NCBI GenBank assembly: GCA_023249105.1
Contig: JAHFDG010000014.1
Span: forward strand, 20,934 to 84,933
Direction of reading: 5' to 3'
Length of the DNA: 64,000 nucleotides
From: Candidatus Methanoperedens sp.
Lineage (GTDB): Archaea > Halobacteriota > Methanosarcinia > Methanosarcinales > Methanoperedenaceae
Below the pieces are notes generated by a model. It had not been told where the DNA came from. It was given only the letters and a program-made list of their open reading frames with translations, and ran no database searches. Below are positions 43,929 through 53,718 of the stretch, in pieces. Positions within the stretch are counted from its first letter, which is position 1. Each line of letters begins with the position of its first letter. A program made the translations under genes and the position numbers.

Positions 43929-44513
43929 ATGAAAGATTTCATAATCATTGGTCATAAAGCCGTCACCGCTCCTTTTTCCCTGAACGACCTCCCCGGCGCG
44001 GCAGGACGCATGGATATCCTGTGCAGGTGCGTTAATGCCGCGCTATTTCTCTCCCATGACTTAAGAAGAGATGTCCGCGTGTATCTTGTCCTGAAGGGAG
44101 AACCTGCCCCGCCGAAGCTCATTAGTTTTAACGGTGCCGAAGTTAGGTACCTGAGCCCGGATGAGAGAAGCGCAGCCTCGCTTATAAAAAAAGCTCTTGA
44201 GAAGAATGCGCAGGACTTCTGGACCGAATCCATGCCTGGTGTGAGCATCAGGAAAGGGGAGCTTGGCGACCTCCTGGCAGAACTGGGCAAGAAAATAATA
44301 TATTTGCGAGAGGACGGCAAGGAGGTCAGGGGAATGAGATTTGATGAGCCTCTATTCGTGCTGGGCGATCATATGGGATTGAGTGATGAGGAAGAGAAAA
44401 TAATCGAAGGGCGCGAACATGAAAATGTGAGCGTTGGACCGCTATCCCTCCATGCCGACCACTGCATTGTAATATTGAATAATGAGATGGATAGAATAGA
44501 GAAACATATTTAG
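43929..44513 (+). CDS. trmY: tRNA (pseudouridine54-N1)-methyltransferase TrmY
   Basis: 194 residues of the SPOUT class (DUF358). Seen: FIIIGHKAVTAPFSLNDLPG at the N-terminus, RMDILCRCVNAALFLSHDLR and the C-terminal knot FVLGDHMGLSDEEE with SVGPLSLHADHCI. It methylates pseudouridine at position 54 of archaeal tRNAs. The next gene, pus10, makes that pseudouridine. Confidence 0.9.
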   Translation: MKDFIIIGHKAVTAPFSLNDLPGAAGRMDILCRCVNAALFLSHDLRRDVRVYLVLKGEPAPPKLISFNGAEVRYLSPDERSAASLIKKALEKNAQDFWTESMPGVSIRKGELGDLLAELGKKIIYLREDGKEVRGMRFDEPLFVLGDHMGLSDEEEKIIEGREHENVSVGPLSLHADHCIVILNNEMDRIEKHI

Positions 44514-44537
44514 AACACAGTGCATATTGAGAGCCAG

Positions 44538-45794
44538 ATGACAATTCTTGACACGGCGCGCAAAATCCTGCATGAAGGCCCCATATGCGACCACTGCCTC
44601 GGAAGGCAATTCGCAAAACTCTCCACCGGATTAGGCAATGACCAGCGGGGAAAGGCATTAAGAATCACCCTTGCAATGCAGGCAGGCGCGGAAAAAGATG
44701 AAACATTGCAGGAAGAGCTTGCAAAAAGCATAAAGACCCCGCATTTAAATGCGGGGATTAAATGCTGGGTATGCAATAACCTCTTTACTCATCTTGATTC
44801 CTGGGCTGAAAAAGCAGTTTCCGCGCTTTCAGATTATGAACACGATAATTTCCTTGTAGGAACAAAAGTTACAGGCTTGTTAGCGGAGAACGAAGAAATC
44901 CTCTGGGCCGAAAGCGGGACAACATTTGCCGAGCCACTTAAAACCGAATTGAACCGGGAAGTCGGGAAACGTATCGAAAAAATTACGGGCAAAAAAGCAA
45001 ACCTCAAAAAGCCGCAAATCGTCGCGCTTCTTGACCTTGAGAATGATTCTGTAGAAGTTGAAATAAATTCTTTGTACATATACGGCAGGTACAGGAAACT
45101 CGTTCGCGGGATACCCCAGACCAGGTGGCCGTGCAGGGAGTGCGGTGGAAAAGGCTGCGAGCGCTGCGACAATACAGGAAAAATGTACCAGGAGTCGGTG
45201 GATGAGCTAATCAAACCTCATCTTATGGCGGCAGCGCGGAGCGAGGATACTGCTTTTCACGGCGCAGGGCGCGAGGACATAGACGCGCTGATGCTCGGTG
45301 ATGGCAGGCCGTTCGTGGTCGAGGCGAAGAAACCGCATGTGCGGAAAATAGACCTTGAAGCGCTCGGTAAAATGATAAACAGCAAAGCAGAGGGGAAAAT
45401 CGAGGTACTGGGACTTAAATTCGTTGAAAGCGAAACCGTAGAGCAGTTAAAATCGATGAAAGCTGATAAAGTGTACCGTCTTAAAATTGTGCATGGTACA
45501 ACAGAGGAAAAACTTAAATCATCCATTGACATACTAAGCGGAACTATCATCAAACAGAAAACACCCACCAGAGTGCTTCACAGGCGTGCCGACCTTGAAC
45601 GGATGCGTAAAGTTCACTCGATTGATCTGGAATCATTTGAAACAAATATCGCAGTCCTCGTTGTCAATTGTGAAGGAGGGCTTTATGTCAAGGAGCTCGT
45701 TTCTGGCGATGGCGGGCGTACTGTACCCAGCGTTGCTGCCCTGACCGGCAGTGAGGCAAAGGTTATAGAACTTGAAGTACTAAAAGTAGGATAA
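44538..45794 (+). CDS. pus10: tRNA pseudouridine54/55 synthase Pus10
   Basis: 418 residues. N-terminal zinc and THUMP region ([13 protein letters not shown] with a second pair CWVC), a second Cys group ([12 protein letters not shown]), then the catalytic domain with [19 protein letters not shown] (catalytic Asp) and [14 protein letters not shown]. Isomerises U54 and U55 in tRNA. ATG 44538 preferred over GTG 44520 because the family begins ILDTARKIL and GAGAG precedes it. Confidence 0.9.
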   Translation: MTILDTARKILHEGPICDHCLGRQFAKLSTGLGNDQRGKALRITLAMQAGAEKDETLQEELAKSIKTPHLNAGIKCWVCNNLFTHLDSWAEKAVSALSDYEHDNFLVGTKVTGLLAENEEILWAESGTTFAEPLKTELNREVGKRIEKITGKKANLKKPQIVALLDLENDSVEVEINSLYIYGRYRKLVRGIPQTRWPCRECGGKGCERCDNTGKMYQESVDELIKPHLMAAARSEDTAFHGAGREDIDALMLGDGRPFVVEAKKPHVRKIDLEALGKMINSKAEGKIEVLGLKFVESETVEQLKSMKADKVYRLKIVHGTTEEKLKSSIDILSGTIIKQKTPTRVLHRRADLERMRKVHSIDLESFETNIAVLVVNCEGGLYVKELVSGDGGRTVPSVAALTGSEAKVIELEVLKVG

Positions 45795-45822
45795 AATAAT
45801 ACTTATAATTCGGAGGAAAATT

Positions 45823-46113
45823 ATGGCAAAGACCCACGGAACAAGAAGGAAATCAAGGTATAAACTCAAGAAAACAGTAAGAGAGAAAGGATTATCTCCG
45901 ATAAGCAGAGCGATTCAGGAATTCGTTGAGGGAGATATTGTTAATATAGATCTTGACCCTGGCATCCAGAACGGAATGCCTCACCCCAAATTCCAGGGAA
46001 GAACAGGGAAAGTTGTGAGCCAGCGCGGCCGCGCCTATATCGTCAAAGTAAAAGACGGCGGGCTCATGAAAGAAGTAATCATCCTGCCTGAACATTTGAC
46101 CCCGCAGAAATAA
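45823..46113 (+). CDS. rpl21e: Ribosomal protein L21e
   Basis: 96 residues. Family start [23 protein letters not shown] and later [28 protein letters not shown] and [13 protein letters not shown]. Large-subunit protein shared with eukaryotes. Strong ribosome site GGAGGAAAATT. Followed 11 nt later by rpoF. Confidence 0.95.
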   Translation: MAKTHGTRRKSRYKLKKTVREKGLSPISRAIQEFVEGDIVNIDLDPGIQNGMPHPKFQGRTGKVVSQRGRAYIVKVKDGGLMKEVIILPEHLTPQK

Positions 46114-46124
46114 AGGGAGAAATG

Positions 46125-46475
46125 ATGATAGTTAAGCAGATTATCAGTGAAGATATAATGACTCTTGGTGAGGTCAAGGAACTGCTTGATGAGGTAAGAA
46201 AAGAAAGGGAGAACGAGAGTAAGGAACTCGGATATGAGCTTCGGAAAGCGATAGCCCATGCAGAAATATTCTCCAAGCTGGATTCGAAAAATTCCCGGGA
46301 GTTAATGAACGAGCTACTGAAGCTTGAGAAAATGAAACCCGAAATAGCAGTCCGGATAACGGATATTCTTCCATTGACAAACGATGAATTAAGGTCGATT
46401 TATGCAAAAGAGCGGTATACTCTCAGTGAAGCAGAACTGAAACAAATCCTGGAGTTGGTGGCAAAATACAGCTGA
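46125..46475 (+). CDS. rpoF: RNA polymerase subunit F (Rpb4)
   Basis: 116 residues. HRDC-like Rpb4 fold: SEDIMTLGEVKELLDEVRKE, KLDSKNSRELMNELLKL, and RITDILPLTNDELRSIYAKER. Pairs with RpoE in the polymerase stalk. Two ATGs lie in tandem; 46125 has the better spacing from GGGAG. Confidence 0.93.
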   Translation: MIVKQIISEDIMTLGEVKELLDEVRKERENESKELGYELRKAIAHAEIFSKLDSKNSRELMNELLKLEKMKPEIAVRITDILPLTNDELRSIYAKERYTLSEAELKQILELVAKYS

Positions 46476-46484
46476 GCCGATTGT

Positions 46485-46500
46485 AAAGTATATATACATA
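46485..46500 (+). promoter_or_regulatory. TATA-rich promoter upstream of the DUF655 gene
   Basis: TATATATACATATATT lies just after the rpoF stop and about 65 nt before the next start, suggesting an internal promoter for the DUF655-ksgA pair. Confidence 0.45.
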
Positions 46501-46558
46501 TATTCTAATAATATTAATCGTTTGAGCAAGGAGACATAAATTACGTGAGTGGTATTTG

Positions 46559-47149
46559 ATGATAACATTAGGGAAAAAACCGGAAAAAGAAGATATTGCA
46601 TATATCCTTGATTATTTGCCTTATGGGCGTTCAGACGATTCACGCCCGATGTACCAAAAAAAGCCTCTTGCCCAGGGAGTCGGAGAAAAACATTTTGTTC
46701 TTATGGAAATGGCCACAAAAGAAAATGTCGCCCCGAAATCCCAGGATAAAGTGTATATAGGCGAGGGTGACCGTCCTGTGATAGACCATGTTAAAAGGCG
46801 AATCACATTTAATGAACTCACTCATGGCGCCCAGATGGAACTTCCTTTGGTCATAGAAAAAATAGTGCTCACAAACGAGAGCAGGTTTTTGTCCTTCTTC
46901 AATGATGCCTATCCGATAACAACACGCTTGCACATGCTTGAGCTATTGCCTGGGATAGGGAAAAAACTGATGTGGGGAGTTATAGAAGAAAAAAAGAAAG
47001 GAAAGTTTGCAAGTTTTAAAGACCTTGTGGAAAGGGTAAAAGGTCTTCATGCGCCCGAGAAACTGATAGCTCACAGGGTACTTGACGAATTGAAGGACGA
47101 AAATATAAAATACCGTATCTTCACAACTCCGATGCAGCCTAAAAGATAA
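46559..47149 (+). CDS. DUF655 putative RNA-binding protein
   Basis: 196 residues. N-terminal YILDYLPYGRSDD, an OB-like middle (VYIGEGDRPVIDHVKRRI) and a C-terminal helix-hairpin-helix (LELLPGIGKKLMWGVIEEKKKG). The rpl21e-rpoF-DUF655-ksgA order is conserved in many archaea, which points to a role in ribosome or RNA maturation. ATG 46559 preferred to TTG 46556. Its stop overlaps the ksgA ATG (TAATG). Confidence 0.88.
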   Translation: MITLGKKPEKEDIAYILDYLPYGRSDDSRPMYQKKPLAQGVGEKHFVLMEMATKENVAPKSQDKVYIGEGDRPVIDHVKRRITFNELTHGAQMELPLVIEKIVLTNESRFLSFFNDAYPITTRLHMLELLPGIGKKLMWGVIEEKKKGKFASFKDLVERVKGLHAPEKLIAHRVLDELKDENIKYRIFTTPMQPKR

Positions 47150-47913
47150 TGAAATGGTATAAGAAAGACCAGCATTTTTTAGTGGATGAACAGGTTCTTG
47201 ACAGGATAATCGAATACGGGAAACTAAACAGCTCCGACACCGTGCTTGAGATTGGGGCAGGCTACGGTAATCTCACCGGGAAACTTGCAGGGAAAGCGGG
47301 CAAGGTGATAGCAATTGAGGTGGACGCTGAACTTGCGGCCTCTGCTGGCAAGTGGGATAACGTCGAAGTCATAATAGGAGACGCATTAAAAATAGGATTT
47401 CCGCCCTTTAATAAGGTAATATCCAATCTTCCCTATTCGATTTCTTCTCCCGTGACATTCAAACTGCTAAAGTGTAAATTTGAACTCGGGATTCTCATGT
47501 ACCAGTATGAGTTTGCAAGGAGAATGGTCGCTTTGCCGGGCAGCAAGGATTACGGCAGGCTTTCAATAGCAGTGCAGTATTATGCCGATGTTCAAATTCT
47601 GGAGGTCGTGCCAAAAAGCGCTTTCAGTTCCCCACCAGAGGTCAATTCTGCAATAATAAGACTTGTTCCGCGCCCTGCTCCCTACGATGTTGTGGATGAG
47701 GGTTTTTTCATGAAATTTATAAAAGCTGCTTTTTCCCAGAGAAGAAAGAAGCTCAGGAATGCTATAATCAATAACGCAGTTCCTCTTGGAATTAAGAATA
47801 TTGATAATGCATTAAAGAAATTGCCGCAGGAAATCATTGACAGAAGAGCTGAGACACTCACGCCACAGGAACTTGCAAAACTGGCTGATATTCTGGTTTA
47901 CGAAAGGATTTAA
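47149..47913 (+). CDS. rsmA: 16S rRNA dimethyltransferase KsgA/RsmA (Dim1)
   Basis: 254 residues. SAM motif I VLEIGAGYGNLT, motif II IAIEVDAEL, the catalytic ISNLPYSISSPV, and the C-terminal FSQRRKKLRNAI. Dimethylates two adjacent adenines near the 3' end of 16S rRNA during subunit assembly. Confidence 0.95.
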   Translation: MKWYKKDQHFLVDEQVLDRIIEYGKLNSSDTVLEIGAGYGNLTGKLAGKAGKVIAIEVDAELAASAGKWDNVEVIIGDALKIGFPPFNKVISNLPYSISSPVTFKLLKCKFELGILMYQYEFARRMVALPGSKDYGRLSIAVQYYADVQILEVVPKSAFSSPPEVNSAIIRLVPRPAPYDVVDEGFFMKFIKAAFSQRRKKLRNAIINNAVPLGIKNIDNALKKLPQEIIDRRAETLTPQELAKLADILVYERI

Positions 47914-48101
47914 TACTATGAATAATAATTACATATGGGGGTATCTGCAATAATTAATCTTTTATGCAGAAAAACGTCCTATCCTATCCAATAAATTATG
48001 CAGATTCCCTTCTTTTTTTCATTATTGCGAACCACACCACAGCAGTGTTCGGGGTATTTTCCTGGGAAAAGATAATTAGGCATAAAAGCTGTGTGTATGC
48101 T

Positions 48102-48920
48102 ATGAAAATCGCCGTGGTGTTTGATAGCGCAGGAACACTGCTTCGCATGTATCGAGTGGCAAAGAACATACATACAGGCGAATATCTGGATGAGGTAGTA
48201 TCAACCGAGCTAGTCGGGAAAAAACCGTACTGCGCGCTTCTGGTAATGCAGGTGGATTCTAATAAACTGGTTAACTGCCCTTCTTCCATGCTTGTCTCGG
48301 ATTTTATCAGGAAATACAGCATCGATATAGAGGTCGGTTGTTCGAGATCCCAGATAAATAAAGCCACTGTCCTATCCGTGGTTGAAAACGATACAAGAGC
48401 TGCAATGTCCGATTTACAGGACGTTATGGCTGCGGTCAAAAAACGGTGCAAGGATATTTTTTATATGGGTGTCGGGTTGATTATTGATGTGGATGGGAAA
48501 AACATTCCGTACGTCATATGCACAGGCGGGAAGGTGTATTCTAATACCCCTTTTGTGATAAATACCCTCAGTGAACGGAATATAGATACATACATAGCTT
48601 CGGGCGACAGCATGCGTAACCTCGGAGCACTTGCGAATAATGTGAATTTGCCCCTTGACCGTGTTTTTGAGATAGCCACGCCCCGGAAAAAGGAAGAGAT
48701 TGTGAAGAGATTGAAGCAGCAATACGATAAGGTGATTATGGTGGGCGATGGGATTAATGACTTACTTGCGATGCGCGCGGCGGATTTGGGGGTGCTTTCC
48801 ATCCAGCAGACAGGGAAGTGCCCGCCGCTGCTCTGCGAGGAGGCGGATGTGGTGATAAGGGATATTAAGGAGATAGTTGGGGTTATTGAAAGTAGGGCTC
48901 TAACAGGGAAAGAAGGTTAG
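48102..48920 (+). CDS. HAD-superfamily phosphatase, archaeal type
   Basis: 272 residues. Motif I is VVFDSAGTLLR (D-x-x-G-T in place of D-x-D), the Ser/Thr region is YIASGDSM, and motif III/IV is VMVGDGINDLLAMRAADLG, as in P-type-ATPase-like soluble HADs. ATG 48102 begins right at the fold; the open frame reaches back to 47964 but the extra part is not family-like. No clear ribosome site. Substrate unknown. Confidence 0.8.
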   Translation: MKIAVVFDSAGTLLRMYRVAKNIHTGEYLDEVVSTELVGKKPYCALLVMQVDSNKLVNCPSSMLVSDFIRKYSIDIEVGCSRSQINKATVLSVVENDTRAAMSDLQDVMAAVKKRCKDIFYMGVGLIIDVDGKNIPYVICTGGKVYSNTPFVINTLSERNIDTYIASGDSMRNLGALANNVNLPLDRVFEIATPRKKEEIVKRLKQQYDKVIMVGDGINDLLAMRAADLGVLSIQQTGKCPPLLCEEADVVIRDIKEIVGVIESRALTGKEG

Positions 48921-49271
48921 AAATTTTTCCCTGCGCATTGAACAAGAAACAACTTCAATCTGGAACTGCGGTGCTGATTTGCATTTGTGGTGTCTATGGC
49001 TTTCAGTAACCGACCCCGTTTTCGAAAAACGGGGCATCAGGAGGATGCTCATGGCTTTGATATTTCCATCGGTTAGCTGATTTTAGTTTTTCAATCCAGG
49101 CGCAAGAATATAAATCAAAGTCGTAGGATTCAACGTTGACTTATGGCGTTTGCCAATTTTGGATAACATGTGCTGCACAGACGAAGCCGAGTGGTTTTTG
49201 CAGCAAGCGTTTTGTTTTTGTTATCTGCCAGTGCGGGCAACCGATTCATAGAAGAAACCTTGTCAATTTGT
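48921..49271. other. Intergenic region with palindromic repeat copy B
   Basis: No gene seen in this 351-bp gap. At 49004-49055 it holds AGTAACCGACCCCG, then a 9-bp stem CCCCGTTTT-CG-(A)AAAACGGGG at 49014-49034, GGGGCATCA and GGATGCTCATGG, matching the copy at 21528. The hairpin followed by non-T-rich sequence is not a typical terminator. Confidence 0.5.
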
Positions 49272-50738
49272 CTATCTTATTCCTTTCTTTCTTTTTTCCG
49301 AACCCGTAACTATCATTTCTGTAAAAAGCGTAAAAACGCAGCTCGAATTATCCAACGACTTAACTTCCTTAATATATCGACAACTTCCTGAATTGCAAAA
49401 TAGTTTATCTTTTGATGAAAAAGATGTGAATTGTTCACAAAAAAGTGATAACTTTTCCTTCTCAATATCCTCAAAAATGTAGCGTATTGGGCAATCAACG
49501 AAAGGAAGATTATAGCTTTCTCTATTGGCAGATAGAATTAGATGTAGAATAAGCTGCTTTGATCTATAATTATCTAATTCCAACTTAATAATTTTATTCA
49601 AAAATTCATGATTAGATACACAACATTCTGTGTCTGTAAGAATCTCATTAACATCTATGGAACGAAAATAGGGTGGATTTTCACAAAATCGATTAATGCC
49701 TTTTCCGATAAAATATCTAAGGAGAGTTCGGTCATTAGGACTTTTTTCCAATAAAGTATTTAGAAAAGCTTCTTGAATTCTAGTTTCGTATTCCAGTATC
49801 GGGATAAAATACAGATCTAAACCTTCAAGCCCCTCTAATGTGCTATTGTTTTCTTCAGCCAATATCGGCAAGCTGTCTTTATATGCCTGAAATAAATCAC
49901 GAAGAAAAATAATGATTGACGATATTTTTTGCTGTATCTGTATTGAGTATTCATATGACATAATATCTAGAAATCCAATTTCATCTAATCCCCTCAGTTT
50001 CCTTATAACATCCTTGTACAAAGGAGGAGTAATAAAATTTATAACAGTTCCTATGGTATCATCTAATCTGATTGTGCAAAGAGATTTCATTACGTCATCA
50101 TAATAATCTTCTCCCAATATGTTATTGAGAAGAATCTGACTATCTATTAATTTCAAGTCTGTTTTCAAAGCAAGTTCATTGAATCTTTTATTAATTTCAT
50201 AAAACAACCCAAAACCGTAGTCGTATACCGATTTGGATGGCAAGTTATCGTTCTGCAATTGCCAGAGTTCCTCATCATCTTTATCTATTAGAGAATCTTG
50301 CTTCATGCTATCAGTTGCATCTAAATTTAAATAATTTACATATCTCGCAAATCGTGTAAAGATTGGTAATCCTTCAGTCAAGATATTCAAATATGCCCAC
50401 TCATCCTCCGGTAACTGATAAATGGGCGGACTATATATTTCGCCCTGTGGATCTTCTCCAAGAAATGAACCAGAATAATAATTAAAATTGGCAATAATTT
50501 CATTGAGATAGTGTAATAATATGAAAAAGATATTATGCATATCGGCTGCATGGTGAGCTTCGTGACTTAATATTAAACAACGGTTCTGAGCAGAAAGGTG
50601 ATCAAAAAAATGTGGGAGAAAAACAAAGTCATCTTTAAAGTTGTAATAAGGATTGACTTTTGCAGCTTTGAAAATGTTCTTCCTATATGAAAGATCAATA
50701 TGAGGATGTGCAAAATAATTTTTTAATATCTTATCCAT
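49272..50738 (-). CDS. Uncharacterised protein with zincin-like HExxH motif
   Basis: 488 residues, AT-rich, no family recognised. LILSHEAHHAADMHN at about residues 56-70 is a HExxH zinc-peptidase motif (H-E-A-H-H), and EWAYLNILTEGLPIFTRFA some 50 residues on contains Glu residues that could be the third ligand. The C-terminal half is helical with several Cys. ATG 50738 follows AAAGGGA. It forms a unit with the small membrane protein 24 nt upstream. Proteolysis is inferred only from the motif. Confidence 0.6.
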   Translation of the reverse strand: MDKILKNYFAHPHIDLSYRKNIFKAAKVNPYYNFKDDFVFLPHFFDHLSAQNRCLILSHEAHHAADMHNIFFILLHYLNEIIANFNYYSGSFLGEDPQGEIYSPPIYQLPEDEWAYLNILTEGLPIFTRFARYVNYLNLDATDSMKQDSLIDKDDEELWQLQNDNLPSKSVYDYGFGLFYEINKRFNELALKTDLKLIDSQILLNNILGEDYYDDVMKSLCTIRLDDTIGTVINFITPPLYKDVIRKLRGLDEIGFLDIMSYEYSIQIQQKISSIIIFLRDLFQAYKDSLPILAEENNSTLEGLEGLDLYFIPILEYETRIQEAFLNTLLEKSPNDRTLLRYFIGKGINRFCENPPYFRSIDVNEILTDTECCVSNHEFLNKIIKLELDNYRSKQLILHLILSANRESYNLPFVDCPIRYIFEDIEKEKLSLFCEQFTSFSSKDKLFCNSGSCRYIKEVKSLDNSSCVFTLFTEMIVTGSEKRKKGIR

Positions 50739-50762
50739 TTTTTTCCCTTTAAGAAATCTGTC

Positions 50763-51104
50763 CTATTCATCACTTCTTTCAATTTTCTCAAAGATAATAC
50801 GTTCTATCTCGCCTTTGGATATTTCAACTTCAGTTCGATCAATGCGAATTTTAGATGCCCGATCTTTGATTTTATCATAAAGCCAATTAGCAACAATTCC
50901 AGTTGATACTCCGGTAGTAAAGGTTAATAAAAATTCTAAAGTCTGAGGAAAACCAAAAGATTTCTTGCCTGAAAGACCGTCAAAAGTGAGAATTGCCTTT
51001 CCAGGTATCTCAACTTTAGTACCCGAACCTAGAAAGTCTGGCGTGCCCATTAGATCAAAGCCCAGTTGCCGATCCTGAGTAGCAATCTCAATCTTCATAT
51101 CCAT
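50763..51104 (-). CDS. Small protein with glycine-containing membrane helix, partner of the zincin-like gene
   Basis: 113 residues from ATG 51104 (AGAGG six nt upstream). The N-terminal half is beta-like (TKVEIPGKAILTFDG); a hydrophobic stretch FLLTFTTGVSTGIVANWLYDKIKDR follows (LLTFTTGVSTGIVANWLY) and the C-terminus has DRTEVEISKGEIERIIFEKIE. Small proteins with this build, a helix ending NWxYDK, often accompany effector genes in conflict systems. Role unknown. Confidence 0.6.
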   Translation of the reverse strand: MDMKIEIATQDRQLGFDLMGTPDFLGSGTKVEIPGKAILTFDGLSGKKSFGFPQTLEFLLTFTTGVSTGIVANWLYDKIKDRASKIRIDRTEVEISKGEIERIIFEKIERSDE

Positions 51105-51459
51105 AACCAACCTCTATCCGAACTCGATTCGTATATCCTTCCTTTTGCCTGAACACCGATTCCCGTATCATCAAATACATCTCGCATTATCCGAAGGACT
51201 TTTTATTCGGCTTAAATCTTTATTACTCACACATGTATTAAAGCTCCTCATTCTAGTGATTGTAAGGTCTAATCGTTTTTGGGGTATTTTTTGATGAGCG
51301 CCTGATTTTCAGCTTAGCGAATGGTTTCTCTGGCTCCTATCGCCTTTTGGGAGCATGAGGTTTCAGTTCGCGATTAGTCACAAACCCCGTACCGGACGAG
51401 GCCTGTATATGACAATTTCAGGATTATCCTGATATTTAGCCATGACAATGCAGGCATAT
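51105..51459. other. Intergenic region with repeat copy C
   Basis: No gene seen in these 355 bp. GGGAGCATGAGG at 51349-51360 and AGTCACAAACCCCG at 51376-51389 match the dispersed repeat at 21528-21580 and 23349-23363. The short palindrome TCAGGATTATCCTGA at 51418-51432 lies near the aspB 3' end. Confidence 0.45.
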
Positions 51460-52566
51460 TTACCCAAGCACCCTCTCCATCACCGCAAGCGCCCTCCGTA
51501 AATTCCCCTCCGAAACCGCATATGAAATCCTTATATGCCCTTTCCCGTTCTCCCCGAAAGCCGAGCCGGGAGTAACAATCACGCCTTTTTCCAGCAATTT
51601 CCGGGGCGCATCCTCATCCGCAACCTCTGGGAATGCATAGAAAGCCCCCTGCGGCTTCACACATTTTATACCCATCGATGCAAACCCATCCAGCAGGATA
51701 TCCCGCCGTTCCCGGAAGCTTTCGCACATCTCGCTCACGCACTCCTGCGGCCCCACGATGGCAGCCAGCGCCGCCTTCTGGGCGATCGAGCAGGCGCATG
51801 CCTGGATGTACTGGTGCACCTTCAGCATCTGCTCGATGTATTCCTTCCGCGCGGCTGCATAGCCGATGCGCCAGCCGGTCATGGCGTATGTTTTTGAGAC
51901 TGCGTTGATGGTAATAACGTTATCAGTGAACTGTGCCGGGCTTACATGCTCGCCCTCGTAGATGAAATGCTCATACACCTCATCCGAGATTATCGTAATA
52001 TCGTTCTCCTCCGCTAGCTCTGCGAGCGCCTTTATCTCATGCTTTGTCTGGACAGTCCCTGTGGGGTTTGAAGGTGAATTAATAATAAGAACACGTGTTT
52101 TCGGGGTAATGGATTCATTCACGGCTTCCGGCGTCAATGTCAGTTCTTTGCCAAGAGGCACGCCCACAACCTTCCCCCCGGCCATCTTTGCCAGAGCCGA
52201 ATACGATACAAATCCCGGGTCAGGTATCAGTACCTCATCGCCGTTATCCACCAGCGATTGCAGCGCCAGGTGAAGCGCTTCAGAGGCGCCTGATGTGACT
52301 ATAATTTCATCAGGTTTTACAGTGAAATGATTATCGCGCTCAAATTTCCTGCACAGGGCTTCCCGCAGCTCCGGAATCCCGAGGTTCGCGGTATAGCCTG
52401 TGAAACCTTGATTTATTGCATCAACCGCAGCCTTTTTAATGTGCTCAGGCGTGTCGAAATCAGGCTGGCCCAGCCCCAGATTGATGGCGTTAGGGCCTGC
52501 GCCTTCGAACATCTTCCGGATACCCGAGATGTCAATACTCTTTACCCGTTCCGAAAACATAGGCAT
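51460..52566 (-). CDS. Class I/II pyridoxal-phosphate aminotransferase (AspB-like)
   Basis: 368 residues. PLP site lysine in NAVSKTYAMTGWRIGYA, the arginine-binding end IRISYAVSE, NSPSNPTGTV and ISDEVYEHFIYEG. Fits aspartate/aromatic aminotransferases of type I gamma. ATG 52566 overlaps the upstream stop (TGATG), so it is coupled to the hexuloisomerase gene. Confidence 0.88.
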   Translation of the reverse strand: MPMFSERVKSIDISGIRKMFEGAGPNAINLGLGQPDFDTPEHIKKAAVDAINQGFTGYTANLGIPELREALCRKFERDNHFTVKPDEIIVTSGASEALHLALQSLVDNGDEVLIPDPGFVSYSALAKMAGGKVVGVPLGKELTLTPEAVNESITPKTRVLIINSPSNPTGTVQTKHEIKALAELAEENDITIISDEVYEHFIYEGEHVSPAQFTDNVITINAVSKTYAMTGWRIGYAAARKEYIEQMLKVHQYIQACACSIAQKAALAAIVGPQECVSEMCESFRERRDILLDGFASMGIKCVKPQGAFYAFPEVADEDAPRKLLEKGVIVTPGSAFGENGKGHIRISYAVSEGNLRRALAVMERVLG

Positions 52567-53168
52567 CACTCAAAAACCGTGTGCCTTTTCTTCAATTCTG
52601 CTTCGCTTGCCCCTGTCCTGACCATCAACTCAGATACGACGGCATCAAGAAAAACGAGCGCAGTTATCTCAAAAATAGTCCCAAGAGGCGCAAGCTCCGG
52701 ATACCCCACCATCCGCCGTTCATGATAATCCTCATAAATAATATCTTCTTTTGGTCTCCCCGGTACAATCACAACGATATCTGAAATCTTCCCCAGGGTA
52801 GAATCCTTATTTGAGGTAATAACCGCCAGTTTTGAGCCGATTTTTTTTGCAATTCCGCCAAGGTTTGCAATTGAAGGCGTCTCGCCTGAGCCGGAAACCG
52901 CAATCACCAGGTCATCGGGCTGTACTGCGGGTGTTGTTGTCTCGCCAACTACGAAAACATTAAATCCCATATGCATAAGCCTCATCGCAAAAGCCTTTGC
53001 AGCAAGACCCGACCTTCCCGCCCCCATCAGGAATATTCTCTGTGAGCCAATTATTTCATCGACCAGTTTTGTTACCGAACCCGTATCGAGTTTTGAAGAA
53101 ACTTTTTTTATGTGTTTTGCAATAAGGTTCATCGATGCGATTGTAGCTTTGCAGTCTTTTTTTACCAT
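52566..53168 (-). CDS. 6-phospho-3-hexuloisomerase-like SIS protein
   Basis: 200 residues, SIS fold: RIFLMGAGRSGLAAKAFAMRLMHMG (phosphosugar loop GAGRSG), VIAVSGSGETPS and a C-terminal LGTIFEITALVFLDAV. The order of motifs and the length match PHI (HxlB) of the ribulose monophosphate route, used by archaea to make pentoses. Stop overlaps the next start; the upstream gene ends one base before its ATG. Confidence 0.85.
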   Translation of the reverse strand: MVKKDCKATIASMNLIAKHIKKVSSKLDTGSVTKLVDEIIGSQRIFLMGAGRSGLAAKAFAMRLMHMGFNVFVVGETTTPAVQPDDLVIAVSGSGETPSIANLGGIAKKIGSKLAVITSNKDSTLGKISDIVVIVPGRPKEDIIYEDYHERRMVGYPELAPLGTIFEITALVFLDAVVSELMVRTGASEAELKKRHTVFE

Positions 53169-53678
53169 TTAAACACCTTTTTCTTCTTCCTTATATTCAA
53201 TCCGCTTTAGTTCCCAGCCTTCTAGCTTTTTCAACTCGTTGAATATTAAAATTATCCTGTCAAAGCTTCCATCCCAATGAAGTGTTTTTCTCACATCCTT
53301 TTCTTTAAGCTGGTTGACGATGGATTTTACGAAATGTGCAAGCGCAATTTTTTTTGAAAACGGCACGTTGAATATCGCCCTGTATCCGCCGTTTGTTTTT
53401 CCATACGATGTCAATACATACCCCATATTCTCATACTCTGATATTGTATTGAAATCACATATTACTTCCTGTTCATGATTTACAGAGGAATCTATCCCGG
53501 AAATCCCGAAAATGACATCGCGAATCAATGATTCGCTTACCTGCCTGCCAAACCACAATATGATTTTACCCGGGGTTAATGATACGGTTATATCATCTCG
53601 CCCCAACTCCACCATTGTTATATTACGTGAATCATTGAAAAAAATTGTCTTGTCCAGAACCTCATTAACCACAGTCAT
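53169..53678 (-). CDS. Uncharacterised protein of the hexuloisomerase operon
   Basis: 169 residues, no family recognised. It appears alpha/beta with a conserved-looking YGKTNGGYRAIFNVPF and HWDGSFDRIILIFNELKKLEGWELKR. Its stop immediately precedes the hexuloisomerase start, so the two are co-translated. Confidence 0.7.
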   Translation of the reverse strand: MTVVNEVLDKTIFFNDSRNITMVELGRDDITVSLTPGKIILWFGRQVSESLIRDVIFGISGIDSSVNHEQEVICDFNTISEYENMGYVLTSYGKTNGGYRAIFNVPFSKKIALAHFVKSIVNQLKEKDVRKTLHWDGSFDRIILIFNELKKLEGWELKRIEYKEEEKGV

Positions 53679-53718
53679 TCATCTACCTGAAGCCATATAA
53701 CGTTTTTTGAGCTAAAGA

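Noticed and set aside
47964..48101. 46-residue N-terminal extension of the HAD phosphatase
   Set aside because: The HAD fold starts at MKIAVVFDSAG; the extension is not family-like.
49014..49034. 9-bp hairpin as intrinsic terminator
   Set aside because: No T-run follows and archaeal termination does not need a hairpin; it is better explained as part of the dispersed repeat.
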